64,000 nucleotides of DNA. It comes from Parcubacteria group bacterium Gr01-1014_13. Its GTDB lineage: Bacteria > Patescibacteria > ABY1 > Magasanikbacterales > GWA2-37-8. Position numbers and translations under genes: made by a program. The stretch covers positions 124,001 through 188,000 of the forward strand of contig VMGB01000001.1 of the NCBI GenBank assembly GCA_007376295.1. The letters run 5' to 3'. The notes under the pieces are model-generated. The model was not told the DNA's origin and made no database searches. It worked only from the letters and a program-made list of their open reading frames with translations. This document shows positions 57,374 through 64,000 of this stretch, piece after piece. Each line of letters begins with the position of its first letter. Position 1 is the first letter of the stretch.

Positions 57374-58150
57374 ATGGAAAATCTATTACTGCCGTCAAAA
57401 GTAGAGTTTGTGCCAGGCGACACCCCAAACAAGGGATCGCTGGTGGTTACGCCATGTTTTTTTGGTTATGGCACCACTTTAGGCAATACACTACGACGCG
57501 TATTATTGTCTTCTCTTCCCGGAGCCGCTGTTGAAGCCATTAAAATCAAAGGCGTACAACACGAATTCAGCTCTGCGGAAGGTTTAAAAGAAGATGTCGT
57601 TGATATTATTTTAAGTCTAAAACAATTGGCTGTTAGAGTTTTCGTCGATGAACCAGTAACTTTGCACATCAGCAAGAAAGGCCCAGGTGAAGTGACTGCT
57701 GCTGACATCGAACCAAACTCCAGCGTAGAAATAATGAATCCAGAATTGGTTTTGGCTACTCTTACTTCCAACAAACCTTTTGAAATGGATTTGATTGTTG
57801 GTCGCGGCAGAGGATTCAAACCAGTAGAAGAAAAAGACAAAAAGCACTATGATTTGGGTACTATCGTTATCGATTCTATCTATACTCCAATCAAAGATGT
57901 TGGTTACAATGTTGAGTACACACGTATGGGTGACGTTACCAACTATGAAAAATTAACTTTGAATATCGAAACTAACGGTACTTTGTCACCTTCTGAAGCT
58001 ATCAAGCAATCTACTCAGATTATAATGGATCACTTTTCTATCATCGCTACTGCTGCCAATGAAATGGTAGTAGAGATGCCAGTTCCAGTGATGGCTGCTG
58101 AAGAAGACAAGCCAAAGAAGGCTAAAAAAGCTGCCAAAAAGAAAGCGTAA
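57374..58150 (+). CDS. rpoA: RNA polymerase alpha subunit lacking the C-terminal domain
   Basis: 258 aa. The N-terminal dimerisation and assembly domain is complete: GYGTTLGNTLRRVLLSSLPG, FSSAEGLKEDVVDIILSLKQLAV, and ARMGDVTNYEKL-type motifs. After about residue 228 the protein ends in a Lys/Ala-rich tail (EEDKPKKAKKAAKKKA) in place of the linker and the helix-hairpin-helix C-terminal domain that binds UP elements and activators. E. coli RpoA is 329 aa. The stop codon is clean and rplQ follows at 13 bases, so it is not a frameshift artefact visible here. Confidence 0.95.
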   Translation: MENLLLPSKVEFVPGDTPNKGSLVVTPCFFGYGTTLGNTLRRVLLSSLPGAAVEAIKIKGVQHEFSSAEGLKEDVVDIILSLKQLAVRVFVDEPVTLHISKKGPGEVTAADIEPNSSVEIMNPELVLATLTSNKPFEMDLIVGRGRGFKPVEEKDKKHYDLGTIVIDSIYTPIKDVGYNVEYTRMGDVTNYEKLTLNIETNGTLSPSEAIKQSTQIIMDHFSIIATAANEMVVEMPVPVMAAEEDKPKKAKKAAKKKA

Positions 58151-58163
58151 TTAAAATTATTGT

Positions 58164-58514
58164 ATGAGACACCAGAAAAATAAAGTTACTCTAGACAGAA
58201 AGACTGCTGCACGCCGATCTCTTTTGGCAAATTTGGCCGAAAGCTTGGTTTTGTATGAAAAGATAAAGACTACAAAGGCTAAAGCCAAAGCTCTAGCTCC
58301 ATTTATCGCCAGACTTATCACTAAAGCAAAAATGCAGAATTTATCTGGCCGCAGAGAATTGATGAAGACTTTGTATACTGAAAATGTTATTAAAAAAATG
58401 ATGGAAGTTATCGGTCCGAAATACAAAGACAGAGCCGGTGGTTATACTCGCATTATCATGCTTAGAAACCGAAAAGGTGATGGAGCAGAAGAAGTTCTTA
58501 TTGAACTTGTTTAA
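58164..58514 (+). CDS. rplQ: 50S ribosomal protein bL17
   Basis: A 116-aa protein: MRHQKNKVTLDRKTAARRSLLANLAESLVLYEKIKTT and AGGYTRIIMLRNRKGDGAE. It lines the peptide exit tunnel. Normal length, conserved position after rpoA. Confidence 0.96.
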   Translation: MRHQKNKVTLDRKTAARRSLLANLAESLVLYEKIKTTKAKAKALAPFIARLITKAKMQNLSGRRELMKTLYTENVIKKMMEVIGPKYKDRAGGYTRIIMLRNRKGDGAEEVLIELV

Positions 58515-58525
58515 TAAAAAAATAT

Positions 58526-58888
58526 ATGACGACAAGCGTTATCAAAAGAAATAAAATTACCATCGATGCTTCCGGCCAAGTTGTCGGTCGTTTGGCTTCG
58601 AAAATAGCCATGATTTTGATGGGCAAAAACAAACCAAACTATCGCCCGCATATTGATACTGGTGATAAAGTTGAAATCCACAATGTTGGTGAAATTCGTT
58701 TTACCGGTAAAAAGATGGAGACTAAAGGATTAAGACACCACAGTAATCACCCGGGTGGTTTGAAGACAAAAATGGTTAAGGAATTAATTAAAGAAGATCC
58801 AAAACGAATCCTTATCCACGCTATTGGTAGAATGTTGCCAAAAAACAATACTCGTCCACGCAGATTATTGCGTATATCTTTTAAATAA
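58526..58888 (+). CDS. rplM: 50S ribosomal protein uL13
   Basis: A 120-aa protein: IDASGQVVGRLASKIAMILMGKNKPNYRPHIDTGD, FTGKKMETKGLRHHSNHPGG and AIGRMLPKNN. Slightly shorter than E. coli L13 (142 aa), lacking about 20 residues at the ends. It is followed directly by rpsI as usual. Confidence 0.95.
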   Translation: MTTSVIKRNKITIDASGQVVGRLASKIAMILMGKNKPNYRPHIDTGDKVEIHNVGEIRFTGKKMETKGLRHHSNHPGGLKTKMVKELIKEDPKRILIHAIGRMLPKNNTRPRRLLRISFK

Positions 58889-58897
58889 AAAACACCT

Positions 58898-59317
58898 ATG
58901 ACAAAGATTGCAAAGACAAAAGAAAAAGAAGGAGATGTAATGCGTTCTGTTGGACGACGCAAGAGAGCTTCCGCACGCGTACGTTTATCTCCAGGTGAAG
59001 GTAAAATTACCGTAAACGGAAAAGATTTTAAAGTATATTTCCCATATTTTGAATGGCAAAATATTATCATGGCTCCACTTACCGCTGTAGGAAAAGATAA
59101 AACTTTTGATGTTTCTGCCAAAATTGTTGGTGGTGGTCAAAAGGGTCAAGCAATTTCCATACAGCTTGGTATTGCCCGCGCTTTGGTAAAATGGAATGAA
59201 GATTTAAAGAAATCTCTAAAAACTCAAGGATACCTTACTCGCGATGCCAGAATCAAAGAAAGAAAGAAATTCGGTCTCAAGAAAGCTCGCAGAGCGCCAC
59301 AGTGGTCCAAACGTTAA
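58898..59317 (+). CDS. rpsI: 30S ribosomal protein uS9
   Basis: A 139-aa protein: SVGRRKRASARVRLSPGEGKITVNGKDF, GGGQKGQAISIQLGIARALVKWN and the terminal APQWSKR, whose final Lys-Arg reaches the P-site tRNA. A short basic N-terminal extension (TKIAKTKEKEGD) precedes the core; an internal ATG at 58940 (MRSVGRR) is the alternative start. A terminator follows. Confidence 0.95.
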   Translation: MTKIAKTKEKEGDVMRSVGRRKRASARVRLSPGEGKITVNGKDFKVYFPYFEWQNIIMAPLTAVGKDKTFDVSAKIVGGGQKGQAISIQLGIARALVKWNEDLKKSLKTQGYLTRDARIKERKKFGLKKARRAPQWSKR

Positions 59318-59326
59318 ATCTCTACC

Positions 59327-59354
59327 AAAAAGACGCTCTTGAAGCGTCTTTTTG
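59327..59354 (+). terminator. Terminator of the ribosomal operon
   Basis: Perfect stem aaaaagacgct/agcgtcttttt with cttga loop. Confidence 0.92.
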
Positions 59355-59379
59355 TAAAATTGCAGTATTATTTAATAAT

Positions 59380-59847
59380 ATGGAGGTTGAATTACAAAAA
59401 TTAGCAGAGATTAGAGTTCGGACAGAAGAAGAATATAAAAAGATAGGCTCAGTTTTTTGTCCTTATTTAAAAAAACAGATTGCTTTTAACGCAAAAGGTT
59501 TGGAACATATTAAATTTAAAGGCAGAAATAAAGCTAGAAGTAATGTGGATCAGTATATACGTTTGCGTTCATTGCCCATTGCTAAAATTATTATAGAATC
59601 TTCTCATACCCTACAAGGTTACCAAGAAAGGAATGAAATGGTAATGATAAAAAAGAAAAAATGGGGCACAATAATGAAACCAGTAAAATATTATGAGTTT
59701 GTTGCCGTGTTGAAAAATGTGCGTCTAAGAGTTATTGTTAAACAAGTTGAGGGCGGTGAGTTGCATTTTTGGAGCATTATCCCGTTTTGGAGAATGAGTA
59801 TGCTAGGTACACGGCTTCTTCATAACGGTAACCCAGCAGAAGATTAG
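59380..59847 (+). CDS. Putative BECR-fold (phage-Barnase/EndoU/RelE-like) nuclease
   Basis: A 155-aa protein. The core (about 28-135) reads CPYLKKQIAFNAKGLEHIKF, RLRSLPIAKIII, YYEFVAVLKNVRLRVIVKQV and LHFWSIIPFWR. The His in GLEHI, conserved-looking Arg/Tyr positions and beta strands resemble the PBECR/RelE-like nuclease families often seen as phage or toxin domains. Assignment is moderate. The ATG at 59380 is preferred; an earlier in-frame codon at 59302 lies within rpsI. It ends at a bidirectional terminator. No obvious antitoxin gene is adjacent. Confidence 0.6.
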   Translation: MEVELQKLAEIRVRTEEEYKKIGSVFCPYLKKQIAFNAKGLEHIKFKGRNKARSNVDQYIRLRSLPIAKIIIESSHTLQGYQERNEMVMIKKKKWGTIMKPVKYYEFVAVLKNVRLRVIVKQVEGGELHFWSIIPFWRMSMLGTRLLHNGNPAED

Positions 59848-59849
59848 AA

Positions 59850-59942
59850 CAAAAAAAACACCATTAATGGTGTTTTTTTGTAGTGCTATGTGCTACGGTT
59901 TACTTATTAACCGTGAGAGGGCCGAAGCCCTACACAAGCACT
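59850..59942 (-). ncRNA. Candidate small RNA C, about 93 nt
   Basis: Minus strand. Promoter TTGACA (59972-59977), 17-base spacer, TATACT (59949-59954), then a transcript of about 93 bases ending at the bidirectional terminator. The predicted fold has a closing stem agtgct/agcact extended by tgtgt/gcaca, holding two hairpins: agggc(ttcg)gccct, a very stable C(UUCG)G tetraloop, and acggtt/aaccgt. The compact three-way shape and the consensus promoter argue for a functional RNA. No known family recognised. Confidence 0.7.
59851..59880. terminator. Bidirectional terminator shared by the nuclease gene and ncRNA C
   Basis: Near-perfect palindrome aacaccattaatggtgtt flanked by A and T runs of seven to eight bases; works on both strands. 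Confidence 0.9.
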
Positions 59943-59948
59943 AAAGAT

Positions 59949-59990
59949 AGTATACTAAAAACTCGCCATTTTGTCAATATATGTGGATAA
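59949..59990 (-). promoter_or_regulatory. Promoter of ncRNA C with adjacent DnaA box
   Basis: Minus strand TTGACA-N17-TATACT (59949-59977). A perfect TTATCCACA box (59982-59990, minus) lies 4 bases upstream of the -35, as seen at ncRNA B. Confidence 0.8.
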
Positions 59991-60059
59991 ACCCCGGTTT
60001 GGTTAAAATTCCTGTTAAGTATTTTATTCTTTAAGGTTTTACTGTAAAATACAGGCACT

Positions 60060-61508
60060 ATGTCCTCATATACCGTAGCTCAAAACACCTCTTTTCTAAC
60101 GGTTGCCTCTGTCTTACAGAAGGTAATTTCTTTCTTTTATTTTATCTTCGTGGCCCGGATGATTCAGGTAGAAAATACGGGGGTATATTTTTTTGCTATT
60201 ACTTTTACCACCATTTTTACCGTCGTAGCTGATTTTGGCATGGGCCCTGTACTCACCAGAGAAGCGGCCAGATTCCCAGATAGAGCCGAAAGTTATTTCA
60301 ATACCGTCTTTTGGACAAAAATGATGTTTGGAGCCGGCGCCTATTTGTTGGTAATTATATTCGCCAACATTTTAAAATATCCAGAAACTACTAAGTTGCT
60401 TATCTATATTTCCGGTATCACAATGTTTTTTGACAATCTTACCACCTCGTTTAACAGTATTTTCCGGGCTAAAAAAAATTTGATCTATGAATCTCTGGGG
60501 GTTATTGGTTCTCAGTTTATCACTTTGCTTATTGGTACTTTTGCTTTACTCAATCACTGGCCGCTTGTCTGGCTTATCTTGGCATATACTATTCCTAGTT
60601 TCTTAAACTTAATTTATATCAGTGGTTTTTTAAAAAAAGTTTATCGTATCGGTGTTCGTTTTGTTTGGAACAGTGAAGTATTTAGAATTTTTTTGGCCAC
60701 AGCCTTGCCATTTGCTTTGGCAGGTATTATTGGCCGTTTGTATTCGTACAGTGATTCACTGTTGATGTCCAAAATGCTTACAGCCAAAGAGCTGGGGTGG
60801 TGGAGTGTGCCGTACAAAATTACTTTTGCTTTCCAATTTATACCCGTAGCTTTATCAGCCAGTGTATATCCGGTATTTAGCAGTCTATTTCTTAGTGAAA
60901 AGACGGCTATTGGTCCGTTATTTGAAAAATCTTGGCGTTATCTCTTTGCTGTGGTTTTCCCTGTGGCTTTAGGGTTGATGGCTGTGGCCGATCCGGTAGT
61001 AAGGTTAGTTTTTGGCCAACAATATGCTCCATCTGTTGTTCCTTTACGAATTCTTCTCGTCAGTCTGATTTTTGGTTTTTTGTCGTTTATTACCGGGGCG
61101 CTCCTAAATGCCACTAACAAACAAAAAACCCAAACTAAGCTTATAGCTAGTGTATTGGTAGTAAATGTTATTTTAAACCTAATTTTATTACCCCGACTAC
61201 GAATCGATGGCGCAGCTATAGCTGCGTTAACTAGCAACGCCTTGCTTTGTCTCGGCGGTTTGTATTTTGCTAGCCGACAGGTGTATATAAATTTCAAAAA
61301 TATTCTAAGGTATATGAATCAGACCTTGTGGCCAGCTTTGGCCATGGCTGCGGTAGTATATTTTTTGTCTTTCAGAATGCATTACCTGCTTACCATTGTG
61401 ATTGGTGGTATAATTTATCTAACCCTAATTTGTTTCACCGGTGTTATTAACAAACAAAATATTTCAATTGTTATTAATAAAATAAAGCTGAAGTCTAAAG
61501 TTGTATGA
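60060..61508 (+). CDS. Polysaccharide flippase, Wzx/MATE-MOP type
   Basis: A 482-aa protein with about 14 transmembrane helices. The first residues (SSYTVAQNTSFLTVASVLQKVISFFYFIFVARMIQVENTGVYFF) and VADFGMGPVLTREAAR are typical of the oligosaccharide flippase (Wzx/RfbX) branch of the MOP superfamily. It translocates lipid-linked oligosaccharides. It overlaps the next glycosyltransferase gene by four bases, giving a flippase-GT4-GT2 operon. Upstream -10 TAAAAT at about 60050. Confidence 0.92.
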   Translation: MSSYTVAQNTSFLTVASVLQKVISFFYFIFVARMIQVENTGVYFFAITFTTIFTVVADFGMGPVLTREAARFPDRAESYFNTVFWTKMMFGAGAYLLVIIFANILKYPETTKLLIYISGITMFFDNLTTSFNSIFRAKKNLIYESLGVIGSQFITLLIGTFALLNHWPLVWLILAYTIPSFLNLIYISGFLKKVYRIGVRFVWNSEVFRIFLATALPFALAGIIGRLYSYSDSLLMSKMLTAKELGWWSVPYKITFAFQFIPVALSASVYPVFSSLFLSEKTAIGPLFEKSWRYLFAVVFPVALGLMAVADPVVRLVFGQQYAPSVVPLRILLVSLIFGFLSFITGALLNATNKQKTQTKLIASVLVVNVILNLILLPRLRIDGAAIAALTSNALLCLGGLYFASRQVYINFKNILRYMNQTLWPALAMAAVVYFLSFRMHYLLTIVIGGIIYLTLICFTGVINKQNISIVINKIKLKSKVV

Positions 61509-62617
61509 AAACCTTAATAATTACCCTGGAATACCCACCCCAAATTGGCGGAGTAGCCTCCTACACCTACAATCTGGCCAAAAACATGCCGGTCGCAGAT
61601 ATTGTGGTATATACGGTAAAGATGGATGGAGGCCCAGATTTTGATAAAAAAAATCAGTGGAAAGTTGTACGTGGCAAACCGTTTTCGCTATTTCTCTGGC
61701 CACGTTGGGTTAAGATGCTCGGAGAGATTTGGGGTCTGGTAGAAAAAGAAAATATCACTAAAATTTATGTACACCACGCATTGCCGGTGGGATATGTGGC
61801 GTATCTATTAAAGAAATTTAAAAAAATTCCATACGTTTTGTTTTTTCACGGCACAGATTTGGATTTGGGTATAAAAAACAAAAAAAATAAATTAAAAAAG
61901 ATCTGCTTGGCTGCAGAAAAAATTGTGGTCAATAGTAATTTTTTGAAAAATAAATTCCAGTCCGCTTTTGAAGATCTGAAAAAAGAGATAACGGTTGTTC
62001 ATCCTTGTCCAAATGATATTTTTTTACAGCCTGTGCCTGAGATGGAATTGAAGAAAATAAAATCGCAGTTAGCTCTGGAGGGTAAAAGCGTAATCATCAC
62101 CGTGGCTCGTATGATAGAGGGTAAAGGTTATCCACACCTTATCCGTCTACTGCCAAAGATTTTAGAAAAAGTTCCTAATCTCGTCTGGCTCATAATCGGC
62201 GATGGTCCAAAAAAAGATGAAATTATTAAATCTATCCAGAAAAATTATCTACAAAATGTTACCCGGTTTATCGGTAAACTACCATATACTGAACTGCCCA
62301 AATACTACCAACTGGCTGATTTAATGGTCTTGCTTACCCATCCAGATGAATCCTCGGCCGAAGAGGCCTGGGGCACAGCGTTTGTGGAAGCAGCAGCCTC
62401 TGGACTACCTGTGGTGGCTGGTAGAGCTGGAGGGGTAGAAGAATCGGTCGCAAATATGCAAACAGGATTAGTAGTTGATGTGTATCAAGATCAAGGCATT
62501 ATTTCCGCTGTCAGTGAATTGTTGCGAAACCGTGCATTCGCCAAACAGATGGGCGCAGCAGGTAGAGAACGGGTAATGCGCGAGTTTAATTGGAGTGAGC
62601 AATTAAAAAAATTATGA
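61505..62617 (+). CDS. GT4 family glycosyltransferase
   Basis: A 370-aa GT-B enzyme: ITLEYPPQIGGVASYTYNLAKNM at the N-terminus, VARMIEGKGYPHLIRLLPKI, and WGTAFVEAAASGLPVVAGRAGGVEE with the E-x7-E motif. It adds a sugar to a lipid-linked intermediate on the cytoplasmic face. Coupled to the flippase upstream and to the GT2 gene downstream (ATGA overlap at 62614). Confidence 0.92.
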   Translation: MKTLIITLEYPPQIGGVASYTYNLAKNMPVADIVVYTVKMDGGPDFDKKNQWKVVRGKPFSLFLWPRWVKMLGEIWGLVEKENITKIYVHHALPVGYVAYLLKKFKKIPYVLFFHGTDLDLGIKNKKNKLKKICLAAEKIVVNSNFLKNKFQSAFEDLKKEITVVHPCPNDIFLQPVPEMELKKIKSQLALEGKSVIITVARMIEGKGYPHLIRLLPKILEKVPNLVWLIIGDGPKKDEIIKSIQKNYLQNVTRFIGKLPYTELPKYYQLADLMVLLTHPDESSAEEAWGTAFVEAAASGLPVVAGRAGGVEESVANMQTGLVVDVYQDQGIISAVSELLRNRAFAKQMGAAGRERVMREFNWSEQLKKL

Positions 62618-63339
62618 CCCCGCTAATCAGTGTAATTATTCCGGTATACAATCATGCCCATACTTTAAAAAGAACTTTAGAGTCTCTTTTTAATCAAACT
62701 TACAGACCGCTAGAAGTAATAGTAGTCAATGACGGCAGTACAGATAATTTTGACGAAGTAGTCAAAGAATGTTTACTTCTTACGGATGGAGATTGTATTG
62801 GTGCGGGTAGTGTATTATCTGTAATTTCACAACCAAACAGCGGCGCGCCAGTGGCGCGCAACCGCGGTTTTGCTATCTCAAAAGGGGAGTATGTAATATT
62901 TTGGGATGCAGACACCTTGGCTCATCCGCAAATGTTGCAAAAAATGTTTGCTTATCTGCAAAAACATCCAGAAGCAAGTTATGCTTACAGCCAATTTAAA
63001 TTTGGTTGGAAGAGAATAAAAAGCCAGCACTTTGACGCGGAAAAATTAAAACAGATAAATTATATCGATGTCACTTCGCTTATCCGCCGAGCCGACTTCC
63101 CAAAGTTTGATGAATCATTAAAACGTTTTCAAGATTGGGATTTGTGGCTTACGATGTTGGAGCAAGGCAAAACTGGTATTTTTATTCCAGAAGTGCTTTA
63201 CGAAAAAGTTGTTGGCAGCAGAGAGGGGATCAGCACCTGGTTGCCAAGTTTTATGTATCAGTTGCCGTGGAAAACAAAGCAAGTTAAGAAATATGAAGAA
63301 GCGAAAGAAATTATTGTAAAAAAACACCATTTGAAATAG
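62614..63339 (+). CDS. GT2 family glycosyltransferase
   Basis: A 241-aa GT-A enzyme: VIIPVYNHAHTLKRTLESLFNQTY, VVNDGSTDNF, GAPVARNRGFAISKGEYVIFWDADTLAHP with the DAD metal-binding motif, and an RFQDWDLWL acceptor-loop motif. Likely extends the same glycan as the two preceding genes. Confidence 0.92.
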   Translation: MTPLISVIIPVYNHAHTLKRTLESLFNQTYRPLEVIVVNDGSTDNFDEVVKECLLLTDGDCIGAGSVLSVISQPNSGAPVARNRGFAISKGEYVIFWDADTLAHPQMLQKMFAYLQKHPEASYAYSQFKFGWKRIKSQHFDAEKLKQINYIDVTSLIRRADFPKFDESLKRFQDWDLWLTMLEQGKTGIFIPEVLYEKVVGSREGISTWLPSFMYQLPWKTKQVKKYEEAKEIIVKKHHLK

Positions 63340-63343
63340 TTAT

Positions 63344-63691
63344 ATGTTGAATTTAGAAGAAGTTCAGAAAAAAATTATTGCCTTTCGCGATGAGAGGGAT
63401 TGGAAGCAATTTCATACGCCAAAAGATATGGCCATTTCTTTGGCGCTGGAAGCGGCTGAAGTGCTGGAGCATTTTCAATGGAAAAATGAAGCAGAAATGA
63501 AAGAATATATTGCCAACCATAAAGAAGAGATAGGGGATGAATTGGCCGATGTGTTGTGGTGGGTGTTGCTTATGGCCAACGATCTAGGAATAGATATTTT
63601 GGAAGCGGCAGATAAAAAGATAGATAAAACCGCATTGAAGTATCCCGTGGAAAAATCTAAGGGGAGGCATACAAAATATACGGAGTTGTAA
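63344..63691 (+). CDS. MazG-like nucleotide pyrophosphohydrolase
   Basis: A 115-aa all-alpha NTP pyrophosphatase of the MazG/DCTPP1 (RS21-C6) group. LEAAEVLEHFQW and EEIGDELADVLWWVLLMANDLGID contain the EExx(E/H) and ExxD metal-binding residues. DWKQFHTPKDMAISLALE is typical of the dCTPase branch. It probably removes non-canonical or excess (d)NTPs. Four bases separate it from the GT2 gene, and radC follows. Confidence 0.9.
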   Translation: MLNLEEVQKKIIAFRDERDWKQFHTPKDMAISLALEAAEVLEHFQWKNEAEMKEYIANHKEEIGDELADVLWWVLLMANDLGIDILEAADKKIDKTALKYPVEKSKGRHTKYTEL

Positions 63692-63702
63692 AAATAGAAA
63701 TT

Positions 63703-64000
63703 ATGACAAAAATTAAAGATATTCCTAAGATAGACAGGCCTAGAGAAAAACTAATAAAATATGGCCCGGAGAAATTATCTAGTTCAGAATTGTTGGCAAT
63801 TTTATTAGGTACTGGGGTAAAGGGTGTAAATGTGGTTGAATTATCCAATAAAATTTTAAAGAAATTTAGTGGTGAAGGCCTGGCAAGTGCAAGCTTTAAT
63901 GAATTAAAAAATACTTTTGGTCTGGGTCCTGCTAAAGCCTGTGAAATCACGGCTTGTTTTGAATTGGGACGCAGATTGCTTAAAGGGAAAAAATTTGCTC
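63703..64000 (+). CDS. RadC-like (UPF0758) protein, truncated by the window end
   Basis: The first 99 residues of a gene that runs off the window. IPKIDRPREKLIKYGPEKLSSSELLAILLGTGVKGVNVVELS is the helix-hairpin-helix N-terminal region of the RadC/UPF0758 family; the C-terminal JAB/MPN-like metalloprotease-type domain lies beyond 64000. The function is unsettled; a role in DNA repair is historical and disputed. It begins 11 bases after the MazG-like gene. Confidence 0.88.
   Translation, partial: MTKIKDIPKIDRPREKLIKYGPEKLSSSELLAILLGTGVKGVNVVELSNKILKKFSGEGLASASFNELKNTFGLGPAKACEITACFELGRRLLKGKKFA

Noticed and set aside
62128..62136. TTATCCACA inside the GT4 gene
   Set aside because: Lies in conserved coding sequence far from a promoter; probably chance.
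1..64000. CRISPR array, rRNA or tRNA genes
   Set aside because: No regularly spaced repeats, no rRNA sequence, and no cloverleaf with a TTCRA T-arm was recognised; small tRNAs could still be missed without a scan.

Overview
The window looks like part of a chromosome of a Patescibacteria/CPR bacterium, most likely from the parcubacterial side. It is AT-rich and gene-dense, with short operons whose genes overlap or are separated by a few bases. It uses TGA as a stop, so it is not a code-25 lineage. Typical CPR families are present (DUF5667/DUF5666, PEGA-domain, DUF2304, GtrA, membrane Clp-like ATPase, VirD4-like ATPase with a proline-rich tail, CxxC zinc-ribbon proteins), and several universal proteins are trimmed (RNA polymerase alpha without a C-terminal domain, AlaRS without its C-terminal domain). 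Both ends are cut: dnaJ at the left and a radC-like gene at the right. I saw no rRNA, tRNA or CRISPR array.

Layout. 1-3.1 kb: dnaJ, then an ECF sigma factor with a DUF5667 membrane protein and a DUF5666 secreted protein. 3.2-12.5 kb: RNase H-like, PEGA protein, murA, ctpA-type protease, era, rplI, pyrG and an unexpected 2-oxoglutarate/Fe(II) oxygenase. 12.5-20.3 kb: polyprenyl sugar transferase, subtilisin-like protease and a surface-glycan operon (UXS-like decarboxylase, GT2, DUF2304, GT4, methyltransferase, truncated GT-B). 20.7-29.7 kb: lepA, two small membrane proteins and recJ on the minus strand, then murJ and a beta-CASP RNase. 30.47-32.94 kb: an intact IS1595-type element with four passenger genes, inserted just upstream of mraZ-rsmH-ftsL. 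35.4-40 kb: a membrane-anchored double-AAA Clp relative, an MraY/WecA-type transferase and a DUF192 protein. 41.5-48 kb: rplU, dnaB-ybaB-recR, a large multi-spanning membrane protein, HIT and NUDIX enzymes. 48-52 kb: VirD4-like ATPase, zinc-ribbon proteins and mnmA. 52.06-52.7 kb: two tandem minus-strand noncoding RNA genes. 52.7-59.3 kb: alaS, gtrA-like, then infA-rpmJ-rpsM-rpsK-rpsD-rpoA-rplQ-rplM-rpsI. 59.85-59.94 kb: a third small RNA gene. 60-64 kb: a Wzx-type flippase with two glycosyltransferases, a MazG-like protein and radC.

Themes. (1) Core genes mostly start without a Shine-Dalgarno sequence, whereas about thirteen orphan genes scattered between the operons have a strong SD and often their own promoter and terminator, and look like separate cassettes. 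(2) Three candidate noncoding RNAs each have a TTGACA-N17-TAT(T/A)(A/C)T promoter and a terminator. Two of them, and the mraZ promoter, have a perfect DnaA box (TTATCCACA) just upstream. (3) The Clp-like protein keeps an intact second ATPase but has lost D1 Walker B, the D1 arginine fingers and the aromatic residues of both pore loops, so it has probably acquired a different, membrane-bound function.
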